From Mycolicibacterium aromaticivorans JS19b1 = JCM 16368 (GTDB taxonomy: Bacteria; Actinomycetota; Actinomycetes; Mycobacteriales; Mycobacteriaceae): a DNA stretch of 64,000 nucleotides. The stretch covers positions 558,001-622,000 of the forward strand of contig NZ_JALN02000001.1 in assembly GCF_000559085.1 (NCBI RefSeq), written 5' to 3'. The notes under the pieces are model-generated. The model was not told the origin of the DNA, did no database searches, and worked only from the letters and a program-made list of their open reading frames with translations. This document shows, in pieces, positions 1 to 9,149 of this stretch (position 1 is the stretch's first letter; each line of letters starts with the position of its first letter). Both the position numbers and the translations under genes were made by a program.

Positions 1-28
1 TGAATTCCGTCAGCCGCACGCCACCAAC

Positions 29-1195
29 TTACCCAGCCACCGATTCATGGCACACCCGTACCGGATCGGCGACGTCCGCGATGGTCTCGCCGGCGCGCCG
101 GGCCGCCTCCCGATAGCCCGGCGAGGACAGCACTTCACCCACCTCCGCCACCAGAACCTCGGCGGCAAGCGGCCGGACCAAGCGCGCACTGCCTTGGCGC
201 ACAACGCGATTCGCCAACTCCCATTGGTCACCCCCACCCGGGATCACCACCATCGGCACGCCTGCCAGCAGTGTCTTGGTCAGCATCCCGTGCCCACCGC
301 CGCAGATCACCAGATCAGCGTGGGTCAGCAGTTCGTCCTGGCGGCCCAGCCCGACACTCGCCCACGGCGGCACCTCGAGTTCCCGGCCGCCGAGCCGGGA
401 GATCACCACCCGTGACCCGTCCGGGAGGGTTCGGCCGGGCACCAGATGTTCCAGCACCAGCTCGGTCACGCCCCGGGCACCGATCGCGGCGGTTGACGGC
501 GCCACCACGATCACTGGGCCGTCACCCGGCGGAACCGGCAACACCGCGTCGGTGGGCTCGAAGTGCAGCGGCCCGACGACGACAGCTTCGGCCGGCCAGT
601 CCGGGCGCGGCACCTCCAGGGCGGGCAGGGTCGCGATCAGCCGGCGCACCGGCCCCGGTTCGCGGGCGGGTAGCCCGATCTGCACCCGTGCTGCCGAACG
701 CTGTCGCTCCCCTTCCTTCCACGACCGCGCCGTCAGGGCGCGCAGAATCGAGTCCCGCACCCGGCCGCGGATGCCGGTGCCGGGCGCCAACCCACTGCCC
801 AAGGGCGGCAGTCCCCGCGACGGCCGGTACAGCGGCTGAGGATTCAGCTCGACCCATGGGGTGCCGATCAGCTCGGCGGCCATCCCGCCGCAGACGGTGA
901 TGACGTCAGAGACGATCAGGTCGGGCGCCAGTTCACGCAGTACCGGAACGTTGAGCACGGCCATCCGCGCCGCGCGCTGGTGGATCTTGGCGCCGGCGTC
1001 GGTGTCGTCATCGTCGTCGGTGACGTCGAGTCCCAGGAGTTCCACCGCCTCGATACCGGTGGCGCGGGCAGTGTCCAGCCATTCGGTTCCGGTCAGCAGA
1101 GTGGGATGGTCGCCCGCGGCCGCCAGGCGCAGGCACAGCGCGATCGCGGGAAACGCATGGCCGGGATCCGGTCCTGCCACCACCGCGACGCGCAC
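29..1195 (-). CDS. MGT/GT-B family glycosyltransferase (Rv2739c-like)
   Basis: About 388 aa. It is probably a UDP-sugar-dependent GT-B glycosyltransferase; the acceptor is unknown. The N-terminus VRVAVVAGPDPGHAFPAIAL is the first Rossmann strand and acceptor loop of such enzymes. The C-terminal part has the donor-binding signature GGGHGMLTKTLLAGVPMVVI followed by PGGGDQWELANRV. The GTG start at 1195 is chosen because it begins exactly at this first strand. The frame stays open upstream to 1465, but that part lies antisense to ephG and does not look like protein. Divergent from ephG with a 42-base gap. M. tuberculosis has a protein of about this length here, annotated as a possible transferase. 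Confidence 0.82.
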   Translation of the reverse strand: MRVAVVAGPDPGHAFPAIALCLRLAAAGDHPTLLTGTEWLDTARATGIEAVELLGLDVTDDDDDTDAGAKIHQRAARMAVLNVPVLRELAPDLIVSDVITVCGGMAAELIGTPWVELNPQPLYRPSRGLPPLGSGLAPGTGIRGRVRDSILRALTARSWKEGERQRSAARVQIGLPAREPGPVRRLIATLPALEVPRPDWPAEAVVVGPLHFEPTDAVLPVPPGDGPVIVVAPSTAAIGARGVTELVLEHLVPGRTLPDGSRVVISRLGGRELEVPPWASVGLGRQDELLTHADLVICGGGHGMLTKTLLAGVPMVVIPGGGDQWELANRVVRQGSARLVRPLAAEVLVAEVGEVLSSPGYREAARRAGETIADVADPVRVCHESVAG

Positions 1196-1237
1196 GGGCC
1201 TACCCTGCCACAGCGCATCCGGCCTAGGCTCGAGAGC

Positions 1238-1681
1238 ATGACCGAGCAGATCACCAACGTGAGCTCCGATATCGACAATGCCCATACGGTCGAGATTTTC
1301 CTGAACGCACTGCAGGACCAGGACCTGGCCACCGCCGATCTCCAGCTGGACGACAATCTCGTCTACCAGAACGTCGGCTTCCCCACCGTCCGCGGCCGCA
1401 AGCGAACCATGAAGCTGTTCAAAGGCCTGCAGCGTCCCAGCTTCGGCTTCGAGGTCAAGATCCACCGCATCGCGGTCAACGGCCCGGTGGTGCTCACCGA
1501 GCGCACCGATGTGCTGCGGGTCGGCCCGGTGCGGTTGCAGTTCTGGGTGTGCGGCGTCTTCGAGGTCACGAACGGCCGAATCACCCTGTGGCGGGACTAC
1601 TTCGACATGTTCGACATGACCAAGGCCACCGTGCGCGGCCTCATCGGCGCAGTGGTGCCGGGGCTGCGCCCGAGGCTCTAG
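1238..1681 (+). CDS. ephG: Limonene-1,2-epoxide hydrolase family protein EphG
   Basis: 147 aa, SnoaL/LEH fold. Family members open epoxides by water attack using an Asp-Arg-Asp triad with Tyr and Asn positioning the water. Matching residues are visible: Tyr43 and Asn45 in VYQNVGF, Arg89 and Asp91 in ERTDVL, and Asp120 in WRDYFD. The ATG at 1238 begins MTEQITNVSSD, and the length matches M. tuberculosis EphG (Rv2740). The natural substrate is unknown; the tuberculosis protein acts on sterol and fatty epoxides. It converges with pspM, with only 11 bases between their stops. Confidence 0.9.
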   Translation: MTEQITNVSSDIDNAHTVEIFLNALQDQDLATADLQLDDNLVYQNVGFPTVRGRKRTMKLFKGLQRPSFGFEVKIHRIAVNGPVVLTERTDVLRVGPVRLQFWVCGVFEVTNGRITLWRDYFDMFDMTKATVRGLIGAVVPGLRPRL

Positions 1682-1692
1682 GGCCTCACGCT

Positions 1693-2523
1693 CTAAGCGC
1701 GGCGGAGCTGGCCCAGTTCGTCGAAGGCCTGCGCCCAGCCCATCAGCCGGTCAGTCGCACCCGCGAGTTCGTTGCGGTAACGCTGCTGCGACATCGGCGA
1801 GCTCGACATCCCGCCGGTGTTGGCCGCAGAGACCAGTTGCGCTGCGGCAGTGACCATTTCGTTGTACTGCCGCACCCCGGTGTTGAGCTGCGCGGTGAAC
1901 GCGTTGATGGTGGGCGCCAGATAGGACTGTGAATGGGGCGTCTCGATCGCGGCGCGCTCCATTGACACCACCTCGTCGGCCGTGGCCGCCATGGTCGCGG
2001 CGGTGCGATCCGCTGCTGCGACGAGTTCGCGAATCTCCTCGGGCGGCAACATGTTCCCGCGCTGCATGACGCCCAGTAGCGAGTGAAAGCCCCGCTCAGA
2101 GGCGCCGAGGGCCGACATCGACGGCCGGGCCACCGATCCGTGCGGCGGCAGCCGGCGGCCGCTGACCTGCCGGCTGGGCGGCAGCGGCTCGCCACGCAGC
2201 CAGCGATAACGCAGCAAGAACAAGGTTGCGGGCACTGCCGCACCGGCGGCGATCACCCCGGTGATGATCAGCCCCCAGACCGGTGTGCTCCACGTGGCGA
2301 GCAATCCGGTGACGGCCACCCAGAACACGGTGGCGAATGAGAAGAAGATTCCCAGCCGCAACGCCCAGCGCCGCTTGCGCAGCAGCCGGGCCCGCGGATC
2401 GGAGACGGCACTGAGCTTCTGGGCCGCCACGTCGGCGTACTCGCTGACGGTGTCGATACCGCGCTGCATGACCGAACGCCATTGACGCGCTACGAATCCC
2501 GGTTTGTCCGGTGTCACCGCCAT
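1693..2523 (-). CDS. pspM: PspM-like membrane partner of the Psp envelope-stress system
   Basis: 276 aa, matching the position and size of Rv2743c (PspM). Two hydrophobic segments follow a basic stretch, at about residues 53-75 (LGIFFSFATVFWVAVTGLLA) and 80-103. The rest is a soluble Ala-rich helical region. In M. tuberculosis PspM binds PspA and anchors the stress response to the membrane. It lies 14 bases downstream of pspA in the clgR-pspA-pspM order. The fourth tuberculosis gene (Rv2742c, pspN) is not here: the next gene is the convergent ephG. Function is inferred from synteny. Confidence 0.8.
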   Translation of the reverse strand: MAVTPDKPGFVARQWRSVMQRGIDTVSEYADVAAQKLSAVSDPRARLLRKRRWALRLGIFFSFATVFWVAVTGLLATWSTPVWGLIITGVIAAGAAVPATLFLLRYRWLRGEPLPPSRQVSGRRLPPHGSVARPSMSALGASERGFHSLLGVMQRGNMLPPEEIRELVAAADRTAATMAATADEVVSMERAAIETPHSQSYLAPTINAFTAQLNTGVRQYNEMVTAAAQLVSAANTGGMSSSPMSQQRYRNELAGATDRLMGWAQAFDELGQLRRA

Positions 2524-2537
2524 CGAATGCTCGCCTC

Positions 2538-3350
2538 CTACTGGCCTAATGGCTTCTCGGGCTCGGGGGTGACGGCCGGAGCGGCTGGGGTGGCTGGAGC
2601 AGCCGCGGTGTCACCGGCAGGCAGAGCCTCCCCGCGCATCGACGCGCGGATCTGCTCGAGCCGGGAATGTCCGGCCATCTGAACGGTGGCCTGCTGCACC
2701 TCGAGCATGCGGCCCTGCACCGAGTTCTGCGCGAGCTCGGCGGCACCCATCGCGTTGGCGTAGCGGCGTTCGATCTTGTCGCGGACTTCGTCGAGGCTGG
2801 GAGTGTTGCCGGGTGCGGCGATCTCACTCATCGACCGCAGCGAGGCACTGACCTGTTCCTGCATCTTGGCCTGCTCGAGCTGGCTGAGCAGCTTCGTGCG
2901 CTCGGCGATCTTCTGCTGCAGCACCATGGCGTTCTGTTCGACGGCCTTCTTTGCCTGGCCGGCGGCCTGCAGCGCCTGGTCGTGCAGACTCTTGAGGTCT
3001 TCCACGCTCTGCTCGGCGGTGACCAGCTGCGCGGCGAACGCCTCGGCGGCGTTGTTGTACTCGGTGGCCTTGGCGGCATCCCCGGACGCCACCGCCTGAT
3101 CGGCCAGCGTCAGCGCCTGCCGCACGTTGACCTGCAGCTTCTCGATGTCGGCGAGCTGACGGTTCAAGCGCATCTCGAGCTGGCGCTGATTGCCGATGAC
3201 CTGCGCGGCCTGCTGGGTCAAACCCTGGTGCTGGCGCTGGGCATCCTCGATCGCCTGCTGGATCTGCACCTTGGGGTCGGCATATTCGTCGATCTTCGAG
3301 TTGAAGAGCGCCGTGACGTACTTCCACGCCTTGACGAACGGATTGGCCAT
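2538..3350 (-). CDS. pspA: PspA/IM30 family membrane-stress protein (35 kDa antigen type)
   Basis: 270 aa. Starts [27 protein letters not shown], the amphipathic helix that PspA/IM30/Vipp1 proteins use to bind stressed membrane. This is followed by a long coiled coil (about residues 25-220) rich in Gln, Glu, Ala and Leu. The tail of about 40 residues is Ala/Pro-rich, as in the mycobacterial 35 kDa antigen Rv2744c. The protein forms ESCRT-III-like scaffolds and, in mycobacteria, also binds ClgR. Second gene of the clgR operon; the 117-base gap after clgR holds no other gene. Confidence 0.92.
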   Translation of the reverse strand: MANPFVKAWKYVTALFNSKIDEYADPKVQIQQAIEDAQRQHQGLTQQAAQVIGNQRQLEMRLNRQLADIEKLQVNVRQALTLADQAVASGDAAKATEYNNAAEAFAAQLVTAEQSVEDLKSLHDQALQAAGQAKKAVEQNAMVLQQKIAERTKLLSQLEQAKMQEQVSASLRSMSEIAAPGNTPSLDEVRDKIERRYANAMGAAELAQNSVQGRMLEVQQATVQMAGHSRLEQIRASMRGEALPAGDTAAAPATPAAPAVTPEPEKPLGQ

Positions 3351-3467
3351 CAGTTGCTCCGTCTATGTATCGGGTGCCGCAGTTCGGTGGTCGTGCCCAA
3401 TTTATCGGTTAACCACGCCCGGCCACACCCTTGTTCGCGTGTGACGCGGTCGCGGCACGTCCGTAGC

Positions 3468-3803
3468 TCAGGCCACCGCCATCGTGACGGGGTGCGGAAT
3501 GACGACCTTGGTGGCGACGTCGATGGTGCCGTCCTGGGCCGGCACGGAGGTCAGCCGGGCGACCCGCTCGCGGTCGGCCATCTTGGCGCCGGCATCGGTC
3601 AGGACCCGCGACAGCGGGACGTCCAACGCGGTGCAGATCGCGCTGAGCAGCTCGCTGGAGGCCTCCTTACGGCCGCGCTCGACCTCGGAGAGGTATCCCA
3701 GGCTCACTCGGGCCGAATCGGACACCTCACGAAGGGTGCGTCCCTGCGACGTGCGAGCGTCACGCAGCACATCGCCGATCACCTCACGCAGCAGTATCGC
3801 CAT
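3468..3803 (-). CDS. clgR: XRE-family transcriptional activator ClgR
   Basis: 111 aa, almost the length of M. tuberculosis ClgR. The helix-turn-helix lies in about residues 8-65: [40 protein letters not shown]. ClgR activates the Clp protease genes and the psp operon after envelope damage. The ATG at 3803 has a very strong ribosome site, GGAGGAGG, eight or so bases upstream. A SigE-like promoter is visible at 3840-3867. First gene of the Psp operon, with pspA and pspM downstream. Confidence 0.93.
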   Translation of the reverse strand: MAILLREVIGDVLRDARTSQGRTLREVSDSARVSLGYLSEVERGRKEASSELLSAICTALDVPLSRVLTDAGAKMADRERVARLTSVPAQDGTIDVATKVVIPHPVTMAVA

Positions 3804-3839
3804 CGGGTGTCCTCCTCCAAGAGTTGCAACGAACCGTTC

Positions 3840-3867
3840 AACGCCGCGGACACCCGATTTGGTTCCC
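3840..3867 (-). promoter_or_regulatory. SigE-like promoter of the clgR-psp operon
   Basis: Read on the minus strand, GGGAACC (3867-3861) is followed after 17 bases by CGTT (3843-3840). This fits the ECF sigma E/H pattern of mycobacteria. The CGTT lies 36 bases upstream of the clgR ATG. The -35 element is half of an inverted repeat, GGTTCC-CA-GGAACC at 3861-3874, which abuts the pncC/cinA-like stop. SigE control of clgR is established in M. tuberculosis; the assignment here rests on sequence only. Confidence 0.65.
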
Positions 3868-3874
3868 AGGAACC

Positions 3875-4363
3875 TCAGGATCGCTCGACCAGCTCGTGCA
3901 ACCGCCCGACCGCCTGGTGTACGGCCGCCAGCCGGATATCCCAGCGTGAGCCGGCCAGCCGTAGCTCGGCGAACTCCGTCGGGCCAGGACCGGCCAGCCC
4001 CAGGAAAACGGTGCCGACCGGATGTCCGCCGTGCGGTTCCGGCCCGGCCACCCCGGTGAGGCCGACACCCCAGGTCGCCTGACAGCGATCGCGTGCCCCT
4101 TCGGCTAGCGCGGCGGCCGTCGCGGGCGCGACCGGCCCGACATCGTCGAGCAGCTGCCGCGGCACGCCTGCCAGCGCAATCTTGGTCTCGACGGTGTACG
4201 TCACCACGCCGCCGCTGAGCACCGCGCTGGCACCGGGCACCCCGGCCAGGGTCGCCGCCAGCAGGCCTGCGGTCAGCGATTCCGCCGTCGCCACGGTTTC
4301 ACCGCGTGCGGTCAGCAGAGCGACCAGCGCGCGGGCACCGTCATCGGCCAGCGGTTCGCTCAC
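3875..4363 (-). CDS. CinA C-terminal domain protein (NMN amidohydrolase, PncC type)
   Basis: 162 aa, a stand-alone CinA C-terminal domain. Motifs are [16 protein letters not shown] near the start, [21 protein letters not shown], and [25 protein letters not shown], the family glycine-rich segment. Stand-alone proteins of this type deamidate nicotinamide mononucleotide in pyridine-nucleotide salvage, but no residue here proves the activity. Its first 23 bases overlap the end of pgsA3, so the two are probably translationally coupled. To my knowledge this gene is not between clgR and pgsA3 in M. tuberculosis. Confidence 0.85.
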   Translation of the reverse strand: MSEPLADDGARALVALLTARGETVATAESLTAGLLAATLAGVPGASAVLSGGVVTYTVETKIALAGVPRQLLDDVGPVAPATAAALAEGARDRCQATWGVGLTGVAGPEPHGGHPVGTVFLGLAGPGPTEFAELRLAGSRWDIRLAAVHQAVGRLHELVERS

Positions 4364-4946
4364 GGGAGTCCTTGATCGCCGAGACCACGTAGTCGGCCCC
4401 GGTGATCACGGTCAACACGATCGCCGCCCACATGATCACCCAGGCCACGATGTGCCAGGCCGGTGGCCAGTTGTGCAACGGCAGCACGAACAGCCCGATC
4501 GCGACGGCCTGCACCAGCGTCTTGACCTTGCCGCCGCGGCTGGCGGGGATCACTCCGCGCCGAAGTACCGCGAACCGCAGCACCGTGATGCCGAGCTCGC
4601 GGATCAGGATGACCACGGTCACCCACCACGGCAGGTCGCCGAGCATCGACAGCCCGATCAGGGCGGCACCGATCAGCATCTTGTCGGCGATCGGGTCGGC
4701 CAGCTTGCCGAATTCGGTGACCATCCCGTAGGTGCGCGCCAGGGAACCGTCCAGCCGGTCGGTGATGACCGCCACCGCGAAAATGATGAAAGCCGTTAGA
4801 CGGCTGGCTGTTTCGTGGCCATCACCGGCGAACAGGAACAGCAGGAAGATCGGGACCAGGACCAGACGGATACCGGTCAGGAAGTTGGCTAGGTTGGCGA
4901 CCCGCACGCGCGGGACCGCCGGACCGGTTTGGGGTTGTCCCGACAC
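4341..4946 (-). CDS. pgsA3: CDP-diacylglycerol-glycerol-3-phosphate 3-phosphatidyltransferase family protein PgsA3
   Basis: 201 aa integral membrane enzyme of phospholipid synthesis. The CDP-alcohol phosphotransferase signature is complete: Asp63 and Asp66 in DRLDGSLAR, then Gly80, Asp84 and Asp88 in GKLADPIAD. These Asp residues bind the metals and the CDP substrate. Several hydrophobic helices follow (VVILIRELGITVLRF, WHIVAWVIMWAAIVLTVI). Upstream of the CinA-like gene and clgR on the minus strand, and divergent from argA. The acceptor alcohol of the mycobacterial paralogues is not fully settled. Confidence 0.88.
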   Translation of the reverse strand: MSGQPQTGPAVPRVRVANLANFLTGIRLVLVPIFLLFLFAGDGHETASRLTAFIIFAVAVITDRLDGSLARTYGMVTEFGKLADPIADKMLIGAALIGLSMLGDLPWWVTVVILIRELGITVLRFAVLRRGVIPASRGGKVKTLVQAVAIGLFVLPLHNWPPAWHIVAWVIMWAAIVLTVITGADYVVSAIKDSRERTAGR

Positions 4947-5001
4947 GACGACCAGAATATCGGTTGGCAGCCGGGCGCCTCACGCCCGATACTCTGCACC
5001 C

Positions 5002-5502
5002 GTGAGCTCCGATGTCGTCGTCCGCCGCGCCCGCACCTCGGATGTCGCCGATATCAAGCGTCTGGTCGACATCTACGCGGGTCGCATCCTGCTGGAGAAG
5101 AACCTGGTCACCCTCTATGAGGCGGTCCAGGAATTCTGGGTGGCCGAGGTGGACGACGAGGTCGTCGGATGCGGGGCGCTGCACGTCCTGTGGGCCGACC
5201 TCGGCGAGGTTCGCACAGTCGCCGTCGACCCGAAAGTCAAGGGCCGCGGTATCGGCCACACGATCGTCGACCAGCTGCTGAAGGTCGCGCGCGAGCTGCA
5301 ACTGCAGCGGCTGTTCGTGCTGACCTTCGAGACGGAGTTCTTCGCCCGGCATGGTTTCGCCGAGATCGAGGGCACCCCCGTCACCTCCGAGGTGTACGAC
5401 GAGATGTGCCGGTCCTACGACATCGGCGTCGCGGAGTTCCTCGACCTGTCGTACGTCAAGCCCAACATCCTCGGCAACACCCGGATGCTGCTCAAGCTCT
5501 GA
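5002..5502 (+). CDS. argA: Amino-acid N-acetyltransferase (N-acetylglutamate synthase) ArgA
   Basis: 166 aa single GNAT-domain enzyme that makes N-acetyl-L-glutamate, the first step of arginine synthesis. The acetyl-CoA pyrophosphate loop is VDPKVKGRGIGHTIVDQLL. The conserved start VVVRRARTSDVADIKRLVDIYAGRILLEKN matches M. tuberculosis Rv2747. The GTG at 5002 gives a family-typical length; an upstream open stretch is antisense to pgsA3 and was not included. A 55-base divergent gap to pgsA3 holds its promoter. Confidence 0.88.
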   Translation: MSSDVVVRRARTSDVADIKRLVDIYAGRILLEKNLVTLYEAVQEFWVAEVDDEVVGCGALHVLWADLGEVRTVAVDPKVKGRGIGHTIVDQLLKVARELQLQRLFVLTFETEFFARHGFAEIEGTPVTSEVYDEMCRSYDIGVAEFLDLSYVKPNILGNTRMLLKL

Positions 5503-5559
5503 GTGGGGCTGTGGACAGCCGGCAGCGTGCTCTTCGGTTGACTGGCAGCGTTGGCCGGC

Positions 5560-6371
5560 GTGACGCGAGTGTTCGTCGGCAGTGAAGCGTTGGCGGCCGG
5601 TTGGGTGAACCGCTACCAGCTTGCGAACACCTATCAGCGGGTCTTCCCCGATGTGTACGCCCCGCGCACAGAGTTGACGCTGGAAGACCGAACCGCCGCG
5701 GCCTGGCTGTGGTCGGGGCGGCAGGCAATCGTGACCGGCCGCGCGGCGGCAGCGCTGCACGGTGCGCGCTGGATCGATCCTGACATTCCGATCGAGCTCA
5801 ACTTTGCCAACAATCGCTGTCCGCCGCGGGTCGTCACCCGGCGGGAGACCCTGCTGGCGTCCGAACTCACCCACCGCGGCGGCTTTCCTGTCACCACCGT
5901 CGCCCGAACCGCATTCGATCTGGCGCGGCGCGGTCCGTCGAGGCGCGCGATCGCCGACCTGGACGCGTTGGCCAACGCGCGCCCGTTCTCAGCCTGCGAG
6001 GGGTTGGGCGAGTGCCGTCGATGCTGACGGCTATCGACGCCGGTGCGCAATCTCCCCGGGAGACGTTCCTGCGCCTGGATCTCATCAATGCCGGTTTCCC
6101 CCGACCGACAACCCAGATTCCGGTCGCCCGATCGGGTGGGCGGCGGTACTACCTGGACATGGGGTGGCCGGACATTCTCGTGGCAGTCGAATACGACGGT
6201 GAGCACCACCGCACCAGTCGCACCGCGTACACCGTCGACGTGGATCGCCAGGAGTACTTGGGATCACTGGGATGGATCGTCGTTCGCGTGCTGGCCGACC
6301 ACCGACGCAGCGATGTCATCGATCGAGTGCGACGGGCGTGGCACACCCAATCACGGCGGGCCGCAAGTTGA
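5560..6371 (+). pseudogene. Frameshifted DUF559 / AbiEi-like nuclease-fold protein
   Basis: Two reading frames together make one recognisable protein of about 270 aa. Part one, from GTG 5560 to the stop at 6027, has the N-terminal RVFVGSEALAAGWVNRYQLANTYQRVFPDVYAP and the middle ARTAFDLARRG. Part two resumes in another frame by about 5991 (SLRGVGRVPSML) and ends at 6371. It carries the PD-(D/E)XK-like core YLDMGWPDILVAVEYDGEHH. Compared with relatives, about a dozen residues are missing between ANARPF and LRGVGR. A deletion plus frameshift near 5975-5995 therefore best explains it. Such proteins are common in mycobacteria, with no firm function. Confidence 0.72.
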
Positions 6372-6423
6372 TTGAGCGCTCACGTCTCATTCGCGGGCGG
6401 AACATGAGACGTGAGCGCTCAAT
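6371..6423. terminator. Perfect 20-bp hairpin between convergent genes
   Basis: Arms 6371-6390 and 6404-6423 are exact reverse complements (ATTGAGCGCT... / ...AGCGCTCAAT) with a 13-base GC-rich loop. It sits just after the DUF559 stop and seven bases before the ftsK stop. It could therefore end transcription of both genes. There is no T-run on either side, so it would be a non-canonical terminator, or else a dispersed palindrome. Confidence 0.7.
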
Positions 6424-6429
6424 GAATGA

Positions 6430-8943
6430 TCAGAAGTCGTCGTCCTCGTCGTCGTCCTCGGCACTGCCGCCGCGGATCAGCATCAACGTCGCGGCGAGTT
6501 CATCAGGCTTGACCAGCACCTCGCGGGCTTTGGAGCCTTCTGAAGGTCCGACGATGTTGCGGGTCTCCATCAAATCCATGAGCCGGCCGGCCTTGGCGAA
6601 GCCGACCCGCAACTTGCGCTGCAGCATCGACGTCGAGCCGAACTGAGAGGACACCACGAGTTCGACGGCCTGCAGGAAGACGTCCATGTCGTCGCCGATA
6701 TCGGGGTCGACGTCGGTGCGCTCACCGCTGGGCTTCGCCGCGGTGACGCCTTCGGTGTACTCCGGCTCGGCCTGGTCCTTACAGGCCTGCACGACGGCGT
6801 GGATCTCCTCGTCACTGACGTAGGCACCCTGCAACCGCTCCGGCTTGGAGGCGCCCATCGGCAGGAACAGACCATCGCCCATGCCGATCAGCTTCTCGGC
6901 GCCTGGTTGGTCGAGGATGACCCGGCTGTCAGTCAGCGACGACGTCGCGAACGACAGCCGCGACGGCACGTTGGTCTTGATCAGACCCGTGACGACGTCG
7001 ACTGATGGCCGCTGGGTGGCCAGCACCAGGTGAATACCGGCCGCACGAGCCTTCTGGGTGATCCGCACGATGGCTTCTTCGACGTCACGCGGCGCGGTCA
7101 TCATCAGGTCGGCGAGCTCGTCGACGACAGCCAGGATCAACGGGTACGGCTTGTACACGCGCTGGCTGCCCAGCGGCGCCGTGATCTCCCCGGAGCGCAC
7201 CTTGGCGTTGAAATCCTTGATGTGGCGCACCCGGGAGGCCTGCATGTCCTGGTAGCGCTGCTCCATCTCTTCGACGAGCCACGCCAGCGCCGCGGCCGCC
7301 TTCTTGGGCTGGGTGATGATCGGCGTGATCAAGTGCGGAATGCCTTCGTAGGGCGTGAGTTCCACCATCTTCGGGTCGATGAGGATCATCCGCACTTCTT
7401 CAGGGGTGGCCCGAGCCAGCAGCGACACCAGCATCGAGTTGACGAAGCTGGACTTACCCGAACCGGTGGAGCCCGCCACCAGCAGGTGCGGCATATCGGC
7501 CAGGTTCGCCGAGACGAAGTGCCCCTCGATGTCCTTGCCCAGCCCGATCACCAGCGGGCGGTGGTCGCCGCGGGTGGACGGCGCGGTGAGAACGTCTGCC
7601 AGCCGGACCATTTCACGGTCGGTATTCGGCACTTCGATGCCCACCGCGGACTTACCGGGGATCGGCGCGAGGATGCGGACGCTTTCAGTGGCCACCGCGT
7701 AGGCGATATTGCGTTGCAGCGCAGTGATTTTCTCGACCTTGACGCCGGGGCCGAGTTCGACCTCGTAGCGGGTCACGGTCGGGCCCCTGGTGCAGCCGGT
7801 GACCGCGGCGTCGACCTTGAACTGGTGCAGGACGTTCGAAATGGCGTCCACCATCTGGTCGTTGGCCGCGCTGCGCCGCTTCGGCGGATCGCCGGCCACC
7901 AGCAGCTCCAGCGACGGCAGCGTGTACGGGCCCTCGACCACGCGATCCAGGACCTTGGTCTCCTGCGTGGCGGTGTCCGGGGTGGGCTCCGGCTTCGGAG
8001 TCGCCTTCTTGCGCCGCGCCTTCACCGGCTCGGGTGCCATCGGCGCTTCCTCGTCGAGCGGATAGTTGTCCAGCGGCGTGCCGACCGGCCCGTCGGCGCC
8101 CGGCCAGGCCGGCGCCTCGTCGGTATAGGACCGCGGATCGTCGTAGTAGCCGTCGGAGAAGTCCTCCGGCTCCGCGGGAACGACGTCCTCAGGCTCGTCG
8201 TCGTCGTAGTACTCGTCGTCATCGCCGTAGTGGTCGCGCGTGCTGAACATCGCGTAGAGCGTGTCCGGCACCTCGCGGATCGTTGTGCCGGTCAGCAGCA
8301 GCAGCCCGAACAGCGCGGCGATGATCAGCAACGGCGTGGCGATCCACGGGGTCAGCCCGTCGGACAGTGGACCGCCGATGGCGAAGCCGATGAAGCCGCC
8401 CGCGCGTTGACGCGCCGCGGGGTCCTGTGGCGAACCCGACCAGAGATGCCACAGACCAAGTACGGGCAGGGCGACCATCGCGCACCCCAGGATGAGGCGG
8501 GGCCGGGCGTCGGGATTGGGTTCGGTGCGCATCAGAAGGACAGCGATGGCGCAGATGATGACGGGCAGCAGAACGACGGCTCCGCCGACCATCGTGCGCA
8601 GCACGGAGTCGATCCAGGCGCCGACCGGCCGGGCGGCGTCGAACCACGAACTGGCCGCGATCACGACCGCGACCCCAAGCAGCCCCAGCGCTATGCCGTC
8701 ACGGCGATGGCCGGGCTCGATGTCGCGGGCTCGACCGACCGATCGAGCGGTCGAGCCCGCCCCCTTGGCCAACATCAGCCAGGTCGCCCGCGCTGCGCGT
8801 CCCCCGGTCGCGGCCGCGGTGGCAACCGGCGAGGAGGTGCGCTTCTTGGCAGGCTTGCGCCGCGGGGCCGGCTTGGCCGACCGCGTCGCACCCTTTGACC
8901 TGGTCGTTCGCGCGCTTGAGCGAGCGGCCGTCTTGTTCGCCAT
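6430..8943 (-). CDS. ftsK: DNA translocase FtsK
   Basis: 837 aa from the ATG at 8943 (MANKTAARSSARTTRSKG). This start is preferred over the open frame reaching 9087, whose extra 48 residues are unlike the family. A basic N-terminus is followed by about four membrane helices (residues roughly 70-240), an acidic Asp/Glu/Tyr-rich linker, then the motor domain. Walker A is GSTGSGKS at about residue 490 and Walker B is LAVVDELADL at about 605. The C-terminal gamma winged helix (QFGSTSMLQRKLRVGFAKAGRLMDLME) reads KOPS. FtsK pumps DNA at the septum and activates XerCD. Confidence 0.96.
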   Translation of the reverse strand: MANKTAARSSARTTRSKGATRSAKPAPRRKPAKKRTSSPVATAAATGGRAARATWLMLAKGAGSTARSVGRARDIEPGHRRDGIALGLLGVAVVIAASSWFDAARPVGAWIDSVLRTMVGGAVVLLPVIICAIAVLLMRTEPNPDARPRLILGCAMVALPVLGLWHLWSGSPQDPAARQRAGGFIGFAIGGPLSDGLTPWIATPLLIIAALFGLLLLTGTTIREVPDTLYAMFSTRDHYGDDDEYYDDDEPEDVVPAEPEDFSDGYYDDPRSYTDEAPAWPGADGPVGTPLDNYPLDEEAPMAPEPVKARRKKATPKPEPTPDTATQETKVLDRVVEGPYTLPSLELLVAGDPPKRRSAANDQMVDAISNVLHQFKVDAAVTGCTRGPTVTRYEVELGPGVKVEKITALQRNIAYAVATESVRILAPIPGKSAVGIEVPNTDREMVRLADVLTAPSTRGDHRPLVIGLGKDIEGHFVSANLADMPHLLVAGSTGSGKSSFVNSMLVSLLARATPEEVRMILIDPKMVELTPYEGIPHLITPIITQPKKAAAALAWLVEEMEQRYQDMQASRVRHIKDFNAKVRSGEITAPLGSQRVYKPYPLILAVVDELADLMMTAPRDVEEAIVRITQKARAAGIHLVLATQRPSVDVVTGLIKTNVPSRLSFATSSLTDSRVILDQPGAEKLIGMGDGLFLPMGASKPERLQGAYVSDEEIHAVVQACKDQAEPEYTEGVTAAKPSGERTDVDPDIGDDMDVFLQAVELVVSSQFGSTSMLQRKLRVGFAKAGRLMDLMETRNIVGPSEGSKAREVLVKPDELAATLMLIRGGSAEDDDEDDDF

Positions 8944-9149
8944 GCGGGCAAGCCTAGTCGCATGTGCCCCATCTGCACCATCCGCAACACCCGTTCCGCG
9001 GCGCGTCGTTGCCAGACTGCGACCAACGGCGACTGAGGTCGATTTCGGGCACCCCGCGCCGCTGACCGGGACCCCTTCTCGTGGCATTACAAAGCAGGGC
9101 TAACGTAAGCGCCGTCACACTTGCCCCGAAGAGCTGAGGAGCCTCCTTC

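Noticed and set aside
7030..8898. Open plus-strand frame of about 620 codons opposite ftsK
   Set aside because: Antisense to the FtsK motor domain. His/Arg/Asp-rich composition is typical of a mirrored high-GC frame.
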